64,000 bases of DNA from Cannabis sativa (GCF_029168945.1 NC_083603.1:17360001-17424000), one strand, 5' to 3'. Counted from the first letter of the stretch, positions 10,374 to 23,100 are shown. Made by a program: numbers and translations. The notes: generated by a model from the letters alone, not told the origin.

Positions 10374-12987
10374 ACTAATATAAAACAAAAAGTGCGTTTC
10401 AAATAATCTCAACACCTTGATATACAAATCAAGTGTAGTAGTAGTAAACTCCTCGTAATAGGATCTGAAAGGTTGAATTAACTACAACCTTTTATCCACC
10501 ATTACTCTTCCTTAATCACAAAATCATTGATAATGTGAAATTCCTCTCTATATGTCTACTCTCTTGGGATACTGGATTCTATATCTTTGGCAACTACTTT
10601 TGGTTAATCAGGAAATTAACACTAGTAGTTAAGGCAATTTGGAATGATGCCAAAAATGTATAGAACTTTCCTTAGACTGAATAAGTACCTTTCCTGCAAC
10701 TTTAACATTCAGTCCCTCTCTTGTAGACCTAGAGACTTCAGATAGGTTTTTACACTTCTCCAAAATCACTATTCCACCCGCAGAGTAACCACCATCTTAT
10801 CAGAAAGATTTACTAGAACACACCCTTATAGACTAACATATAGTTCCTCTTCTTAATCTTAGGATTTACTTGATTGTGTTCCAATGTTCTTCTCCTGGAT
10901 TAATCTGATACCTACTCATTACTCCCACTCAACAGCAGGTGTCTGGTCTAAAGCATACAAAAGCATATCTAAGACCTCTCACTGTTGATATAAGAAATTC
11001 TTTCATGGCTTTATCTTTTCTGGAATAGTTAAGACTTTTCCTTAGATAAATAAAATCTATACCTAAGAAGTTGTGAAGCTTCGATAGATTTCCATTAGAA
11101 AGAAAATGCTTCAGCATCTTACTAAAGTAAGTTGCTTGCATTAGAGTAAGTAATTACCAGGTATACCACAAGCCATAGGTTTAGATAAACTAAAACCTAT
11201 AATACTAGGAACAGGAAGTTTTGTTAAGTCCATTGAATGGACTAATAAACGAAAATTTCCTTTTATGTCCTTGTCATAGAAAGCTTTAGGTTATTCCATG
11301 TGAATGGATTAAACCATAGTTCTTTTGGCTTTCTTCTTAGTTTCTTATCTTGACAATCCATTACTTGTTTAAACTCACAATGGATTTTAATCACTAGTGT
11401 CTTCCAAGTCATAAGAAGGTGAGTTTCTAGAAACTTTCCCACTACGACAAGGTACCGTGAATTATGTCGAAGAAAACTAAATGGTATTGATCTCTTCGGT
11501 TGTGACAAGACAACAGAGGCAGTGGGATCATCATATGTTATATAAGATGATAGAACACTTTTGGAATCAAGAAAAATATCTCCTTTATTTGCTACTTGTT
11601 TTCAGACTTAGTCATTATCTTAGAAAGGTAGTATTTGTTTGAACAAACACTTTCTTATCTATTGACAATGGGATGGTCCACCCCTAGTCACTTAGAATAG
11701 CTAACAAACCATGGTTAACAGTTCTAGCTTTTCTTAAGATTTTGATTAGGTCATCCATGAATCTAGTAATGATTTACATTAAGTATACAACCATTACATC
11801 ATTCTGAAATTGTATTACCATAGAAGGAATTAGGCAACGACTAGTAACTAATCATCAACATGCAACTCAAAATTTTTTGGGGAGGTAAGTTTGGATATAA
11901 TTCAAAAATCAATTTAATGATCTTTGAACTGCATATCTACTAACTATTTCTCCACCCCTATCAGTTCGTAAGATCTTTAACCACTTACCTTAATGGTTTT
12001 AACCATTGCTAGAAATTAATGAAAATTTTCAAACATTTCAAATTTCTTGCTAAAAGGTATAATCTAGAGTTATCGTTTTAAGAATACAATGAAAAACTCA
12101 TATCCACCCCTGAATGTACATCCATCTGCGAATGAGATGAACTACTTTCAGTGGATATAGGCATATTAACTCTTTGCAGAGATTGATCTTGTCAAATCCA
12201 CTATGAACAAGATACAAATGCCATAGATTAAAAAAAATGTGGTAGTGTCTTTTGATGACTTAGGTTTAGTTACATCAAAGAATTCTTAGAATAGTGCAAG
12301 TGGATCCTGGTCACAGAATACCTAACTCATATTCCATACAGTTTGAATCCATTAATAGAAGATGGATATTAAACACTTGAGAAAGTGCAACTGTATTGTA
12401 TTCTGGAATTAGAAATATAAGAAAATTTCTGTTTGGAATCTAAAATTAAAGTCAAAGACTTAAATTTATACCAAATATAATGAGTAATTCTATCTTGGAC
12501 CACCACTACTAATTTAACTCTAAGTCTGATTTGCCCATACAAGTAGGAGATTTCTAAGATTGATGTTTATATCAATTAGGAATAGAATTTCGGGATTATA
12601 ATCATATGCGTCATTTAATTTCTTAAGAGAAACTATAGAATGACATGAAATGATTTATAGACCATTCATCCAATGATATGTTTTGAAGCTAATTCGAAAT
12701 GAATAAGCTAAGAGGAATCAGGATAATTTCGTTTATAAATAAGAATCCAACGATGCTTCGATTAGCGAGTGTCAAAGTAATCTTATTTATAAAATCTTCT
12801 TGTTTCATATCGTAAAAATACTAGTCTAAGGTGTCATCAATTGATGAACAACTAGATGTCGCATATACAATATTTATCTTTCGAGATCTAACACTATTAT
12901 GTATGTCTAATGGTGAAAATCCACTAGGGATTTATCTCATTAGATAAACAAGCCAAGTTAGACCAACATTGAAGATTCGAAATTAAA
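10374..12987 (-). pseudogene. Decayed copia pol (integrase, RT, RNase H remnants)
   Basis: On the minus strand, remnants appear in copia order. The pre-integrase motif reads LWHLYLVHSGFDKIN at 12226-12181 (intact relatives have LWHLRLGHIG). An integrase core block LRTDRGGE lies at about 11974-11950. An RT/RNase H junction block with FRPDTCC appears near 10929-11141 (relatives: TRPDICY). Frames are broken everywhere, and the longest open stretches are 70-81 residues. There is no recognisable gag zinc knuckle and no catalytic YVDD. It cannot encode a working polyprotein. Confidence 0.75.
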
Positions 12988-13140
12988 CTACAACTTAATA
13001 ACAGAAAATAACATGGTTTAATATAAATTCATACACAATTCAGAAATTATTAAACATATAGCAAGTAGGAATGACAAGTGAAAATACTAAAACTTACAAT
13101 CCTAAATAATTTCCAAGGTTTTCCACAAACTAATATCAGT

Positions 13141-13273
13141 GTCCCGTTTAGGCGAGAGTCAAAGGAACCATCCATTGAATAGAGTTGTCAGCTCATCTAA
13201 AATGTTAAACATTCTAGCAACCTTTTATTCGATCAAGATTGGAATTCAGCGTTGTCCCGTTTAGGCGAGAGTC
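13141..13273 (-). repeat. Duplicated 20-base leader motif (13141-13160 and 13254-13273)
   Basis: GTCCCGTTTAGGCGAGAGTC occurs twice, 113 bp apart, both perfect, in the leader of the reversed copia element. The same pair, in the opposite orientation and with 112-bp spacing, is in the leader of the forward element (29028-29047 and 29140-29159, one mismatch). Conservation inside otherwise drifting leader sequence suggests a cis-acting RNA element. Confidence 0.8.
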
Positions 13274-16200
13274 AAGGCAATTCTATCTTATGAGCTTCCA
13301 CTATTGTTTCGCAATTTGCAAGTCAAATATGGTCGCCACCATTAGGGTGATCCATACCATATAAAACACTTACAAACTACTTACCTTTCGAGATTAAAGG
13401 GTGCGAAATTGTTAATGAACGTTCCTCCATTAGGGAGGATTACTCACTAAAACAAACGCGATGTAAAACCAACAATGGAGATCGAATATCTTAATAATAA
13501 ATCTCATTATTTAAAGAGAGTTGTATTTTCTTTGATTCTCTTTATTTAATCTATTTATTTTAAATATATATATTTATTTAATTAAAATTTCCAATTTAGA
13601 ATGAAAAATGCTAAATATAAATTTTAATTTAATATTTATAAATTTTACTTAGATGGATATGAAAATAATATGAATTATTTCCATCTTAGTAATAATTTCC
13701 AATAAATATTTAGAAAAATATTCAATTTAAGTTGTTACAAAATTAATTTAAATTAATTTACAACTCAAATTTAATTTTCTATAAATATATATTGCATTTC
13801 GAAAAATTAAAGTATTCAATGACACAATTTTCGAAAATACATGTTAAAATAAAAAATTAATCCTGGAAAAATTATTCTAATTTAATGTTGGCCCAAAATT
13901 AATTAATAAAATTAATTTACAACAAAAAATATAATTTTCCTATTTAATTAAATATATAAGAAAAATTTCAAATATTTAAGTATGATGATGAAAATCAACT
14001 TAAATATTAATTTTCTATTTAATTAAATACACTAGAAAAATACTTCAAGCAAAAATATCATCTATCTAGATTTTCCTTTGACTAATTAATTCAATTTCTA
14101 ATAATATACTTTAATTCAATTTATTTTAAATTAATCAATAAATTAAAAAATCATTGATTTAAGTTGATCTAAGAATTAATTAAAATAAATAATTAATTTA
14201 CAACTTAATCTATTTTTCAAGATAGATTCAAAATCTTCTTGCATTATGAAATGCAATTTCGAAAATTGATTAATAAAATAAAGAAAAATATATCTTACTT
14301 CATTTATTTTAATTAATCATTAAATGAAAAAGTCATTGATTTAAGTTGGTCCAAAATTAAAATAAATATTTTACAACTTTAATCTATTTTTCAAATAAAA
14401 TTCGAAATTCCAGCATTTAAGAAATGCAATTTCGAAATTTGATTAATAAAATAAAGAAAAAATATATTTTGACAATTATTTAAATTTAGTTGAAAAAATA
14501 AATTTCGACTAAAAATAATTTTCTATTTAATTAAGTGTCATGAAAAAGAAGTATTTAAGTATCATGATGAAAATCAACTTAGATATTTAATTTTCAAATT
14601 AATTAAATGTATTAAATTCAAGAAATAAATAATTAAGTGTAGAGAAGACTTAATTATTAATCTCTAGTTTAATACTAGGAAAAATATACTTAAAATAAAT
14701 TGTACCAAAATTAATTATTTAAATAATTAATTTCACAATGTATAATATTTTCCTATTTAATATTAGAAATAATAAGTAGTCTAGAAATAACTATCTAGAA
14801 AATATCTTATTTGACGAAGTATCTTTTCTGCAAAATTTGAAAAAATATCTAATTTAAGTTGTATTAGAAAAAATCTAGAACTTAAATATTTTCAAATTTA
14901 AATTTAATTAAATATCAAAAATTAAGTTGTAACCACTTAATTTAAAAATATTCCATTTTAAGTTAATATTCGAAAAGATATTAATTTAAAAAATATCTAA
15001 AGAATCTTAATAACCAATTCCTAAAATTCCTCAACTTAATTTTAAAATTTTAAAACCAAAAGATATTCAGATTTAAGTTGGTTAGTTATAGATAACTAAA
15101 TATCAACTTAAATAGGAATATTTAATGAAAATTTTAAATTAAGCTGCAGAAAGAATCTAGATGGTTATAATTCCATATTTAATTAAATACAAGAAAATAC
15201 ATATAGTTTAGCTTAGAATAAAAATTCTTTAAACTATATTTTTCTTAAATTAATTTCAAAATAAATGAAATTAATTATGTTGCTAATCAATTTTATTAGG
15301 TTAAACTAGTTTAATTAACCTAGTACAGTTATTCAAATCAGGCAAATGGGCCTTCACAATTGGGGTGGTTCATGTGAGGGGGTGCTGGGTTCAGTATGTC
15401 GTACCCACTACTATAGCTCCCAACTCTCACACAAGGCCCAAAAGAGAGGAATTTAACCTTAAAATGAACAACTGTTATTAATTGAATAAGCCCAAAACTA
15501 AATGGGCCTAAATAAAATCTATCAAGAACTATGATATTTTATTTAGCAACATTAACCTATATGCATCTATAATGAAATTAAACACATAGGCTCACACAGG
15601 CACACTTTGGATGGGTCCTATCATGTTGCTAGGTCATACACAGATGAAAGAAGATTGTAAATATACTTGTTACAAATTATTTACTTGACCAAGGGAGCCA
15701 TGAGTTAAAATCAGATCATTGGATCTGTCAACAAGTTAACCATGGCTATTTGCAATCAAGCAATAATAGGTTTTGAAAACTTACACACAAGCTAAAACAC
15801 ATACTCCTGCAACAAGGTTAGCTGGATAGTTGGATGTAGGATTTATTTAATTTTAAATTAAATAATTAATTTCGAAATAAATAATTAATTAAAAAAAAAT
15901 CGAAAATTTAAAAAAAAAATTGAAATAAAAAATTTTGAAATCAAATTAAAAATTTAAATTTAAAATTAAACCTACAATTTTGAAAAATTAGGTTTCAACC
16001 AACCTAAATATCATTTCAAAATTTGCTAACTACTTTTAAAATGTAAATGTTATTTTATAAATAAAAATTAAATAAAAAATTAAAAAAGATAAATGAATAT
16101 CTTTTTCAGATTTTATATGTAATTTAAATAAATAATATAACAAAATTTAAAAGTTAGCAAAATATCTTACTTCATTTAAAAATTACATGATTATAGTTAT

Positions 16201-16537
16201 CTTATTTTAAATTTAAATAAGGTCAAATTATTTAAAAAAAAATTAATTTAAAAAATTAAAATCTGACCTTAAATTTGAAAATAAGATAAGATATAATCAA
16301 CTTTTAAAAATACGATAGATTATTAAGCAAATAAGATAGATACTAACTATTTTTAAATTTAAATTACACTAATATCTTGAATTAAATTTAAAAAATATTA
16401 AATTAATTCATAATGATAATTAGAATTGAATTAGGAATAGTAATAGTATAAATACAGAACTACACAAAAAATCGGAAGTTAATTCCATGAAAAAGCATGA
16501 AAAAACGAAGAAAAACAAAAAAAATTGCGAGCTGTAC

Positions 16538-16564
16538 GGACGGGATGCTGTGCATACCCGTCCG
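16538..16564 (-). other. Leader hairpin with covarying stem
   Basis: CGGACGGG (16537-16544) pairs with CCCGTCCG (16557-16564), with an inner ATGC/GCAT stem and a TGT loop. The homologous place in the forward element (26786-26806) forms a 9-bp stem of different sequence, so pairing rather than sequence is kept. Confidence 0.6.
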
Positions 16565-16914
16565 CGCGCGCATGGGGAGTGGATGGGGCTGAAAACTCGG
16601 CGCTGGTGGGTTCTGGCAGGATTTCCGCGTGCGCACGAGGGTTTCAGCTCAACCCCGATTTTTTTGAAACTTCAAAAAATCATAACAAATTCAAATTAAA
16701 TCGAAATTGAGTTCTGTAAAAAAGTAACCTGCTTAATTTTTTCCATACTATCCAATAAAAAAATTCCAGAAATAGATACTCAATTATTTTCACGAAAATT
16801 CACAAACACCAATCAATCATCAAATAACACTCAATACAACATGATACCATCCAAAAACAAACAAACAAACAATCGTTTTAAAGTCCAAATTTCTTGCAAG
16901 TAAATCAATTACCA

Positions 16915-16928
16915 TGGCTCTGAGGCCA
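16915..16928 (-). other. Primer-binding site (initiator tRNA-Met type)
   Basis: On the minus strand TGGCCTCAGAGCCA lies two bases after the 5' LTR. The plant copia consensus is TGGTATCAGAGC, complementary to the 3' end of initiator tRNA-Met. Ten of the first twelve positions match. Confidence 0.8.
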
Positions 16929-16930
16929 GT

Positions 16931-18810
16931 TGTTGGAAACTATTTTACCAGGATCTTAGATCTACTCACAAGTATGTTTATTAACACCCTAAATATGAAC
17001 TTTCTAAAACGATGAAATAAACACATATAAAGTTTAGGAAACCTTACATTGGGTTCAGCGGAACATAATGACTCCTTCCGTTCAGATATCTAGCCCTTGA
17101 TTCCTTTCTGTAGCAGAGCATTATCAATATCTGAACCTGGATCTCTTTCTCTGAATCTTTGATGCTGAAACCTCCTTCTTGCTGAAAGTCTTTCTTCACG
17201 ATCTTCCTCACTATGATTGAGGTATCACTTGCTGTGTGTGGGCACTACTCCCACACTAAGATTTTCGAAATTGAAGAGGGAAGGAGAAAGAGAAAGGTCG
17301 GCCAAAGATAGGGAGAGAGAAGGCTCAGTTTTTTCTGAATTAGAAGTGTAATTTTTCTGAAGCCTTCACTATCTATTTATAGCATTCCACTAGGGTTAGG
17401 TTTGAATTATTTGGCATTAAAATAATGAAAATATCAGTTTAAATTTCCTACAAAAGTGGCCGGCCCTATACAAGTGGATTTGGGCCTCACTTTTTGCAAT
17501 TTTACAGTTTTATCTTCTCTGCATCTGATTTTCTCAAAAACGCCAATTTTCTAATTCAACCATTTAAATGCCAATTCTAACTATTTAATAACTATAAATA
17601 ATTATTAAATAATATTGTCATTTATCATATTTATTAATTGAACCATACAAAGTATCATAATTAACAAATATGCCCCTAAAACTCTTTCTTTATAATTTCG
17701 CCCTTACTTAGTGAAAAATTCACAAATAGACATAGTCTAATTTGAGAATTATAATTGATTAATCAAAACCAATTATATGAGTCTTACAAGCAATATTATC
17801 TCAACTAGTGCGGGGACCATGGGTCTATATAACCGAGCTTCCAATAAGTAAATCAAGAATTTAGCACTAAATTCACTAACTTATTAATTCTTCATTAAAT
17901 CCACGCATAGAACTTAGAATTGCACTCTCAGTTATATAGAATGCTCTATATGTTCCACCATATAGACACATCATTAGTTATCGATTGTTATAATTCTAAT
18001 TTGATCAATGATCCTCTATATGAATGATCTACACTGTAAATGGATTAGATTACCGTTACACCCTACAATGTATTTTATCCTTAAAACACTTGACCCCGTA
18101 TAAATGATATTTCAGCTTATGTGAAATGAGTACTCCACCATTTATGTTCGTTTGGTCAAGCTCGAAGGAGATCATCCTTTGCTTACTATTCGCCAGATAG
18201 AAGGTATAGATTCCATGTTTATGCTAGTGCTCCCACTCAATTGCACTACCGTGTTCCCAAAATGTACGCATCACCCTGACCTAAAAGTAGGCTTAACTAA
18301 CAAATCAAAGAACACGAATAGCCTTTCAAGATTGAGCCTAATCATAACAGAATTAAGAACATTTGATCTAAGATCAACTAGGCGATATTGACTTGAATAG
18401 ATATTACGGTAAGTTTAATAAATCTAAGTCAAAGTTCAATATCGGTCCCTTCCGATGCATACTCCATGCATCCAACCTGAGCTTTACTTTAACCAATGCT
18501 CTGGAAAGAACATAGCACTTCTCCAAATGCAAGTAAACTCTGTTGTATATTATCATATCAGTAAAACCCTGTGTCTGATAAATCTAGGAAACTTTATTCA
18601 CATAGTCATGTTTACTTTCCAATGTGTTGACAACACAATAAACAGGTTCAAGTATGTGAAAAGGGTTTCAGATGAATTCATACATTATGTACATATAATT
18701 ATGAAATAAATCATGTGAACCATGCAACATTAAACGTTATTTCTGATCTATATTAATAAGTAAATCTGATTATATTGAAATGAGTTTTATTTAGGGTATA
18801 AAACCCAACA
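16931..18810 (-). repeat. 5' LTR of the reversed copia element
   Basis: 1880 bp, adjacent to the primer-binding site on its inner side. The reversed TATA box (TATTTATAG) lies near 17373. The antisense open frames at 18152-18391 and 18455-18709 match those in the other LTR. Confidence 0.9.
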
Positions 18811-19181
18811 CAGTATGTATTGGATTGGACTGGATCCATCCAATCCAAGAAAAAAGAGTAAAATTTTAATGTTAATTTTCATATATACATATAGATTTGA
18901 CGTATAACAATATAAAATCTAATTACTCATCCAAACTAAAAAAAATACTAATTAGTTCGATTGGATGTTGGATGTATTGGATTTTTAGACACTCCATCCA
19001 CCATCCGATCTGATCCAATTGAATATTTAAAACTAACATCTAATCTGACCCGATCACAATTGGATATCCAATATTTAGCGATCAATTGTAATTGGATCGG
19101 TCGGTTCTCATTGGATTGGATCGATTTATGCACACCCCTACATACAATACGATGGTGTACCAAATCATCCATAATCATAAA

Positions 19182-20157
19182 GGGAATTTTGATTTTTTAT
19201 CCTTACATTAAGGAGAAATTTTTTCCCTGAAACCTAAAATACCCTATATTAGTAAAATAGGACAACATTTACTTAATTCCCACATTACCCCCCTCATTCA
19301 AATCTGACTCCCCTGTCTCTTTCCCCTCTCTTTCTCTCTTTCTCTCTGTGTCTCGCATACCCTCAACTGCACGCACACCAGACACAGACGGAGACTGCCC
19401 ACACCCGTCCATGCAAGCCGCCCACACCCAACCGCCCCCACCGTCCACGCAGCCGACTGCCCCCACCATCGCTCCTATCGGACCCAACACCCCAAAAAAA
19501 AAAAAAAAAGAGAACAACACATAGGCATCGGGCCCCATCGGACCGAACACAATTTTTTTTTGAAAAATCACTCAACACCATCGGGCCCCATTGGACCCAG
19601 CATCAGGTGCCATCAGACTCAATGAGAAAATCCAACACAAGCATCAGACCCCATCGTGTCTTCGTCTTCCCCAACCCATTAGCATGAGCATCAGACCTGC
19701 ATCGGGCCTGCATCGGACTACATCGGGCCTGGTGGTTCGGTCGAGATGGGTTCGTGGTGGAGGAGGTGGATCGACGTGGGTTTTCGTTGTGGTCGGTTTT
19801 CGTGGTGGTCACGGCGGTCGAGCGACGGGGTGGTTACGACAGTCGGGCGGTGCGGTGGAGGAGGTGGATCGGCGTGGATTTGTGTAGTGGAGGAGGTGGC
19901 TCGGCGTGGAGGCTTTGTGGGTTCTGGGTTTGATTTGAGAGAGAAAGGAGGAAGAGAGAGAGAGAGAGAGAGAGAGGTTGAGAAAAATGGGAGTGGTATT
20001 TTTATTTTATTTTATTTTATTTTTTTTTTTTTTGAAACGAATGGGAGTGGTATTTTAGGGTTTAGAGAAAAATATACTCATTTTTTTAATAGTTATAGCT
20101 ATTAGTTTAAGGAATAAATTTAGGTGTAAAAAATTGCATAAAAAAATCAAAATTTTC
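19182..20157. mobile_element. Small Mutator-like element with GC-rich cargo (TSD ATCATAAA)
   Basis: The left end GGGAATTTTGATTTTTTAT is matched by the right end reading inward (GAAAATTTTGATTTTTTTAT). Perfect 8-bp duplications ATCATAAA flank it (19174-19181 and 20158-20165). The termini resemble those of the larger element at 40756-47114, so the two are related. The inside (19310-19960) is far more GC-rich than its surroundings: a CATCGGxCC-type repeat, then GGTGGAGGAGGTGGATCGGCG-like triplet-rich sequence that keeps several overlapping frames open. There is no transposase. The cargo might be captured host sequence, which is inference. Confidence 0.75.
19958..19978. repeat. (GA)n microsatellite
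   Basis: About ten GA dinucleotides within the small Mutator-like element, followed by an ATTTT run near 20000 and a poly-T tract. Confidence 0.9.
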
Positions 20158-20165
20158 ATCATAAA

Positions 20166-23100
20166 ATAATTGTATTTTTTTTTTTTTGGCAGAGCTGAAA
20201 AATTCAAACAAAAATATATTCTTTCTTTCTTGTGATTGAACAACTCAGAGATTCACTGCAGGTTCTATCTTTCTTGGGGTTTGAATATTTATTGGCCTAT
20301 ATACTCAAATAATCGTAACAAAACAAACAACATACCTTATTTATTATACCTTTCACTTTGGGTTGGAAGGAACTTTTTCTTTCTTTCTTTTCATATATTT
20401 GTAATTATAGTGAGTGACCATTCGGCGCAGCTTTCACGACCGGCCACGCCGACAGTTTTGCTTTGTTCTAAGGTCAATCAATTATTGCAATTTATCACAT
20501 TTTTATGGGAACAAATACTTATCAAATTCTACAACAATTCGGTACCAACATTATCAATTGGTCAAGGTTATATTCATATCACTGATAACGAAATTATGTA
20601 ATTTAAAAGTGTAAGACAAAATATTTTAATTACATAGTTCTAACCGACCATATGGGAGGAGATGTTGATTGAAAGTTGAAACCAACCAATTTTATTGGCT
20701 ACAAAATAAAAATATGTTGTTTCATTGAAATTTTGTGGCAAGTATTTAATTTGGTTATACATTTATACAAACAAATGACCCTGACCCACGTGGTGATTTA
20801 TTTTTATTTTTTTTTCAAGAGGTGACTAAATTTGTTCTTTTGTAGAGCACATTGAGTGATTTTAATTTATCAACAAAAGCTTTCCTTTTCCCAAGTGTAA
20901 TGCAATAGAAAATGACCTTTTTCTGGAGGAGATTCCCATGAAGTTTTATGGACTAGTTTTCAGAAGATGTAACTATAAGATAGATCATAGATGGATAACG
21001 ACTCCTCTGTTACTTTTACTAGTTTGTAATTGGAGCATATACACAAACAAAACTAAACCAAACTCTTTACTTCAATAATGGCTACATATATTTCTTTAAT
21101 TGTTAAGAAAAATGAAAGGCATATTACAAAAAATATATTGTTTTTTACTACATTAGTTTTTACTATTTTAGTTTCAGCTTCACTAAATGATACTGGATTT
21201 CTTTGTCAATATTGGAAAATTTATTTTACATAACATTTTACAAAGGAGATTGTTTTAAGTACCCTTTTAAATATACAAACTTTTATTGAGAATATGAATC
21301 TTGCTTGACCTGGATATATGTTAAAGATGTAAGATAATAGGAATTATTTATTTTCACAATATATATAAGGTCCTTCTAGTTCAAAAGAAAAAAACGCTAG
21401 AAAACAAACACAGTAACAAGATTATCTTTTTACTTTTATTTTTAATCGAGTAAGTGTGAAACAATCAGTGGATATTTTAATGTATCAAAAATTCCTGTAC
21501 AGCTAAAAACAAATATAATTATAATAACAACAAACATTGGCTACCTACCACAACATTTATTTTCATAATATTTCAATATGTCTCTTCAAATAAGTGAAAA
21601 GTTTCCATTTAAAGAATGAATCTATTGGTGTCTTTTACTTCATGATTTAATTTTTATACATTTGCATTTGATCTATATGTGTTAGCCTTACTAAGTCCGA
21701 AGAACTTAGCTAATTTAACAGAAGACATTTATTTTATTTTATTTTATTTAATTTTGATCATCCAGACGACATGTTCTAAATTATTTATTTTCATCTGTAA
21801 TGAAAATCAATACGGACGAGAGGTGTGGCTTGTGGGCCATGCGTTCCTCAGGTGGGCCCATTAGTATAATAGCACTTATGGTGGTCCAAAATTTGATTCC
21901 CCAAATTTGTTGTCACTCCAATTTTGCCTATTTTTGGACTGATCTTGCTATGTAATTAAAGTGTACTAACTATACTTAATTCTATTAAGATTCAATTATG
22001 GCAAGAAAAACAACAAATAGAGATTATAATAACACTTTTATTACAGTGTTAATTTCATAAACCGAAACTAACTAGGTTTAGGTGGTAAAGGTTAGTAATT
22101 ACTTGGGCCTTGAAAAGGCCTTGACTTTTTGGGCAGAGAAGTCCAACTTCAGTCTTTGATAGACAGTGAAAAAGCAGGAGTTTGGGCCCTAATTTCACAT
22201 GGTGGGCCCATATGCACTTGCATTTTTTACAGCGAACAGCTGTCACATGTTGACAGGGCCAGGCTGGCAGGCCCAATAGATGCATGTGCATGATGGCGTT
22301 GCTTGCCTATTATGGCCCACTTCCACGTCCGCATCACGTGTTATTTACTCAAATTAGAGCATTATTAAGCCACACATACACCCTTTTTAGTTACTATTGT
22401 CCATTTTAGTCAAAATACGAAATTGATAAATAATTTAGGCAAACTTCTTCTCTAATCTTTCCAAGCCAAAAAAGATTTTGATCATATTTAAACGCATCCT
22501 AACTTATTTAAATAAGAATTTATATTGATATCTCTCTATGAAAAGACAGTTTCAACGATATGAGCAAGGGTATATTATGTATATATATATGTTAAATCTC
22601 TTTCATTGTATTGTCAACTTAATCCACATAATTATCAAGTTAATATCAACGAAGATTACATAACATTTTTTGGAATGCTAATGATTAAAAATATAAAATC
22701 AGTTATTTTATTTTATAATTATATTTTTGTCGATTTTTTTTTTTAAAAAAAAAAACCTATTATGAATGTAGTTTAGTGGTGAGAAATTGAGGAAATTATA
22801 TTGTATACCCCTTTTACATATTTATTCGTTTTAATTTTTATCTCTATTTTCATATATTTTTTTTTTTAAATATAACTACTTTTATAAATGAGGTCTTATT
22901 AGACCGCTTATGTTAATGTAAATTATATGCTAAGTATAGAGTGAAGGTATATTAGGCAACCCACTCAAAAAGTGGGTATATCTTAATAAAAAAAATAATA
23001 TAAATATATTTTTAATTAATGGATATAAAAAAAAAAAATTCAATTTATTCCTTTATTCCTGAGAACTTGACGTTGTGGCCGTGAAGAGCTAGGCTCGAAT

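Larger units (their letters stand above)
12988..16914 (-). other. Long non-coding 5' leader of the reversed copia element
   Basis: About 3.9 kb between primer site and coding remnant, no open frames of interest, mostly very AT-rich (13560-16480). Three islands stand out because they are also kept in the forward copia element: a GC-rich hairpin region (16530-16650), a block at 15340-15450, and the block at 13130-13460 with a 20-base motif present twice. A splice-acceptor-like TTGTAG (minus strand, ending 12988) sits at its 3' end, as in the forward element. Confidence 0.65.
8481..18810 (-). mobile_element. Full-length Ty1/copia element, reverse orientation, two 1880-bp LTRs
   Basis: The LTRs are at 8481-10360 and 16931-18810, both exactly 1880 bp. 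By hand alignment I count about 34 differences (near 1.8 %). The flanks are TAGTA (8476-8480) and CAGTA (18811-18815), a 5-bp duplication with one change. Reading on the minus strand from the right: 5' LTR, primer site (16928-16915), a ~3.9-kb non-coding leader, about 2.6 kb of badly decayed pol, polypurine tract, 3' LTR. The coding part is full of stops and much shorter than a normal copia gag-pol, so the element is non-autonomous even though its LTRs say it moved fairly recently. Confidence 0.93.
8165..19140. mobile_element. hAT-like MITE (about 641 bp), split by a copia element
   Basis: The left end reads TAGGGGTGTTCAT and the right end ATGCACACCCCTA, a terminal inverted repeat with one mismatch. 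The flanks are CATACAGT (8157-8164) and CATACAAT (19141-19148), an 8-bp target duplication with one difference, as expected for the hAT superfamily. The inner sequence is AT-rich with many GGATCGGATC/GATCCAATCC words and a 44-bp direct duplication near 8210-8300. Removing the copia insertion (8481-18815) leaves 316 + 325 bp. There is no transposase, so it is non-autonomous. Confidence 0.85.

Noticed and set aside
19269..20105. Several overlapping open frames of 70-119 codons on both strands
   Set aside because: They arise because the GC-rich, triplet-like cargo of the small Mutator-like element has few stops in any frame. Products are low complexity, with no known domain.
20236..20614. Overlapping plus-strand frames of 66 and 121 codons
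   Set aside because: No domain, no codon bias, no splice context; AT-rich spacer.
22055..22291. Minus-strand open frame of 78 codons with several cysteines
   Set aside because: No domain recognised, no promoter or splice logic, and it overlaps the GGCCCA-motif cluster. Length is within chance.
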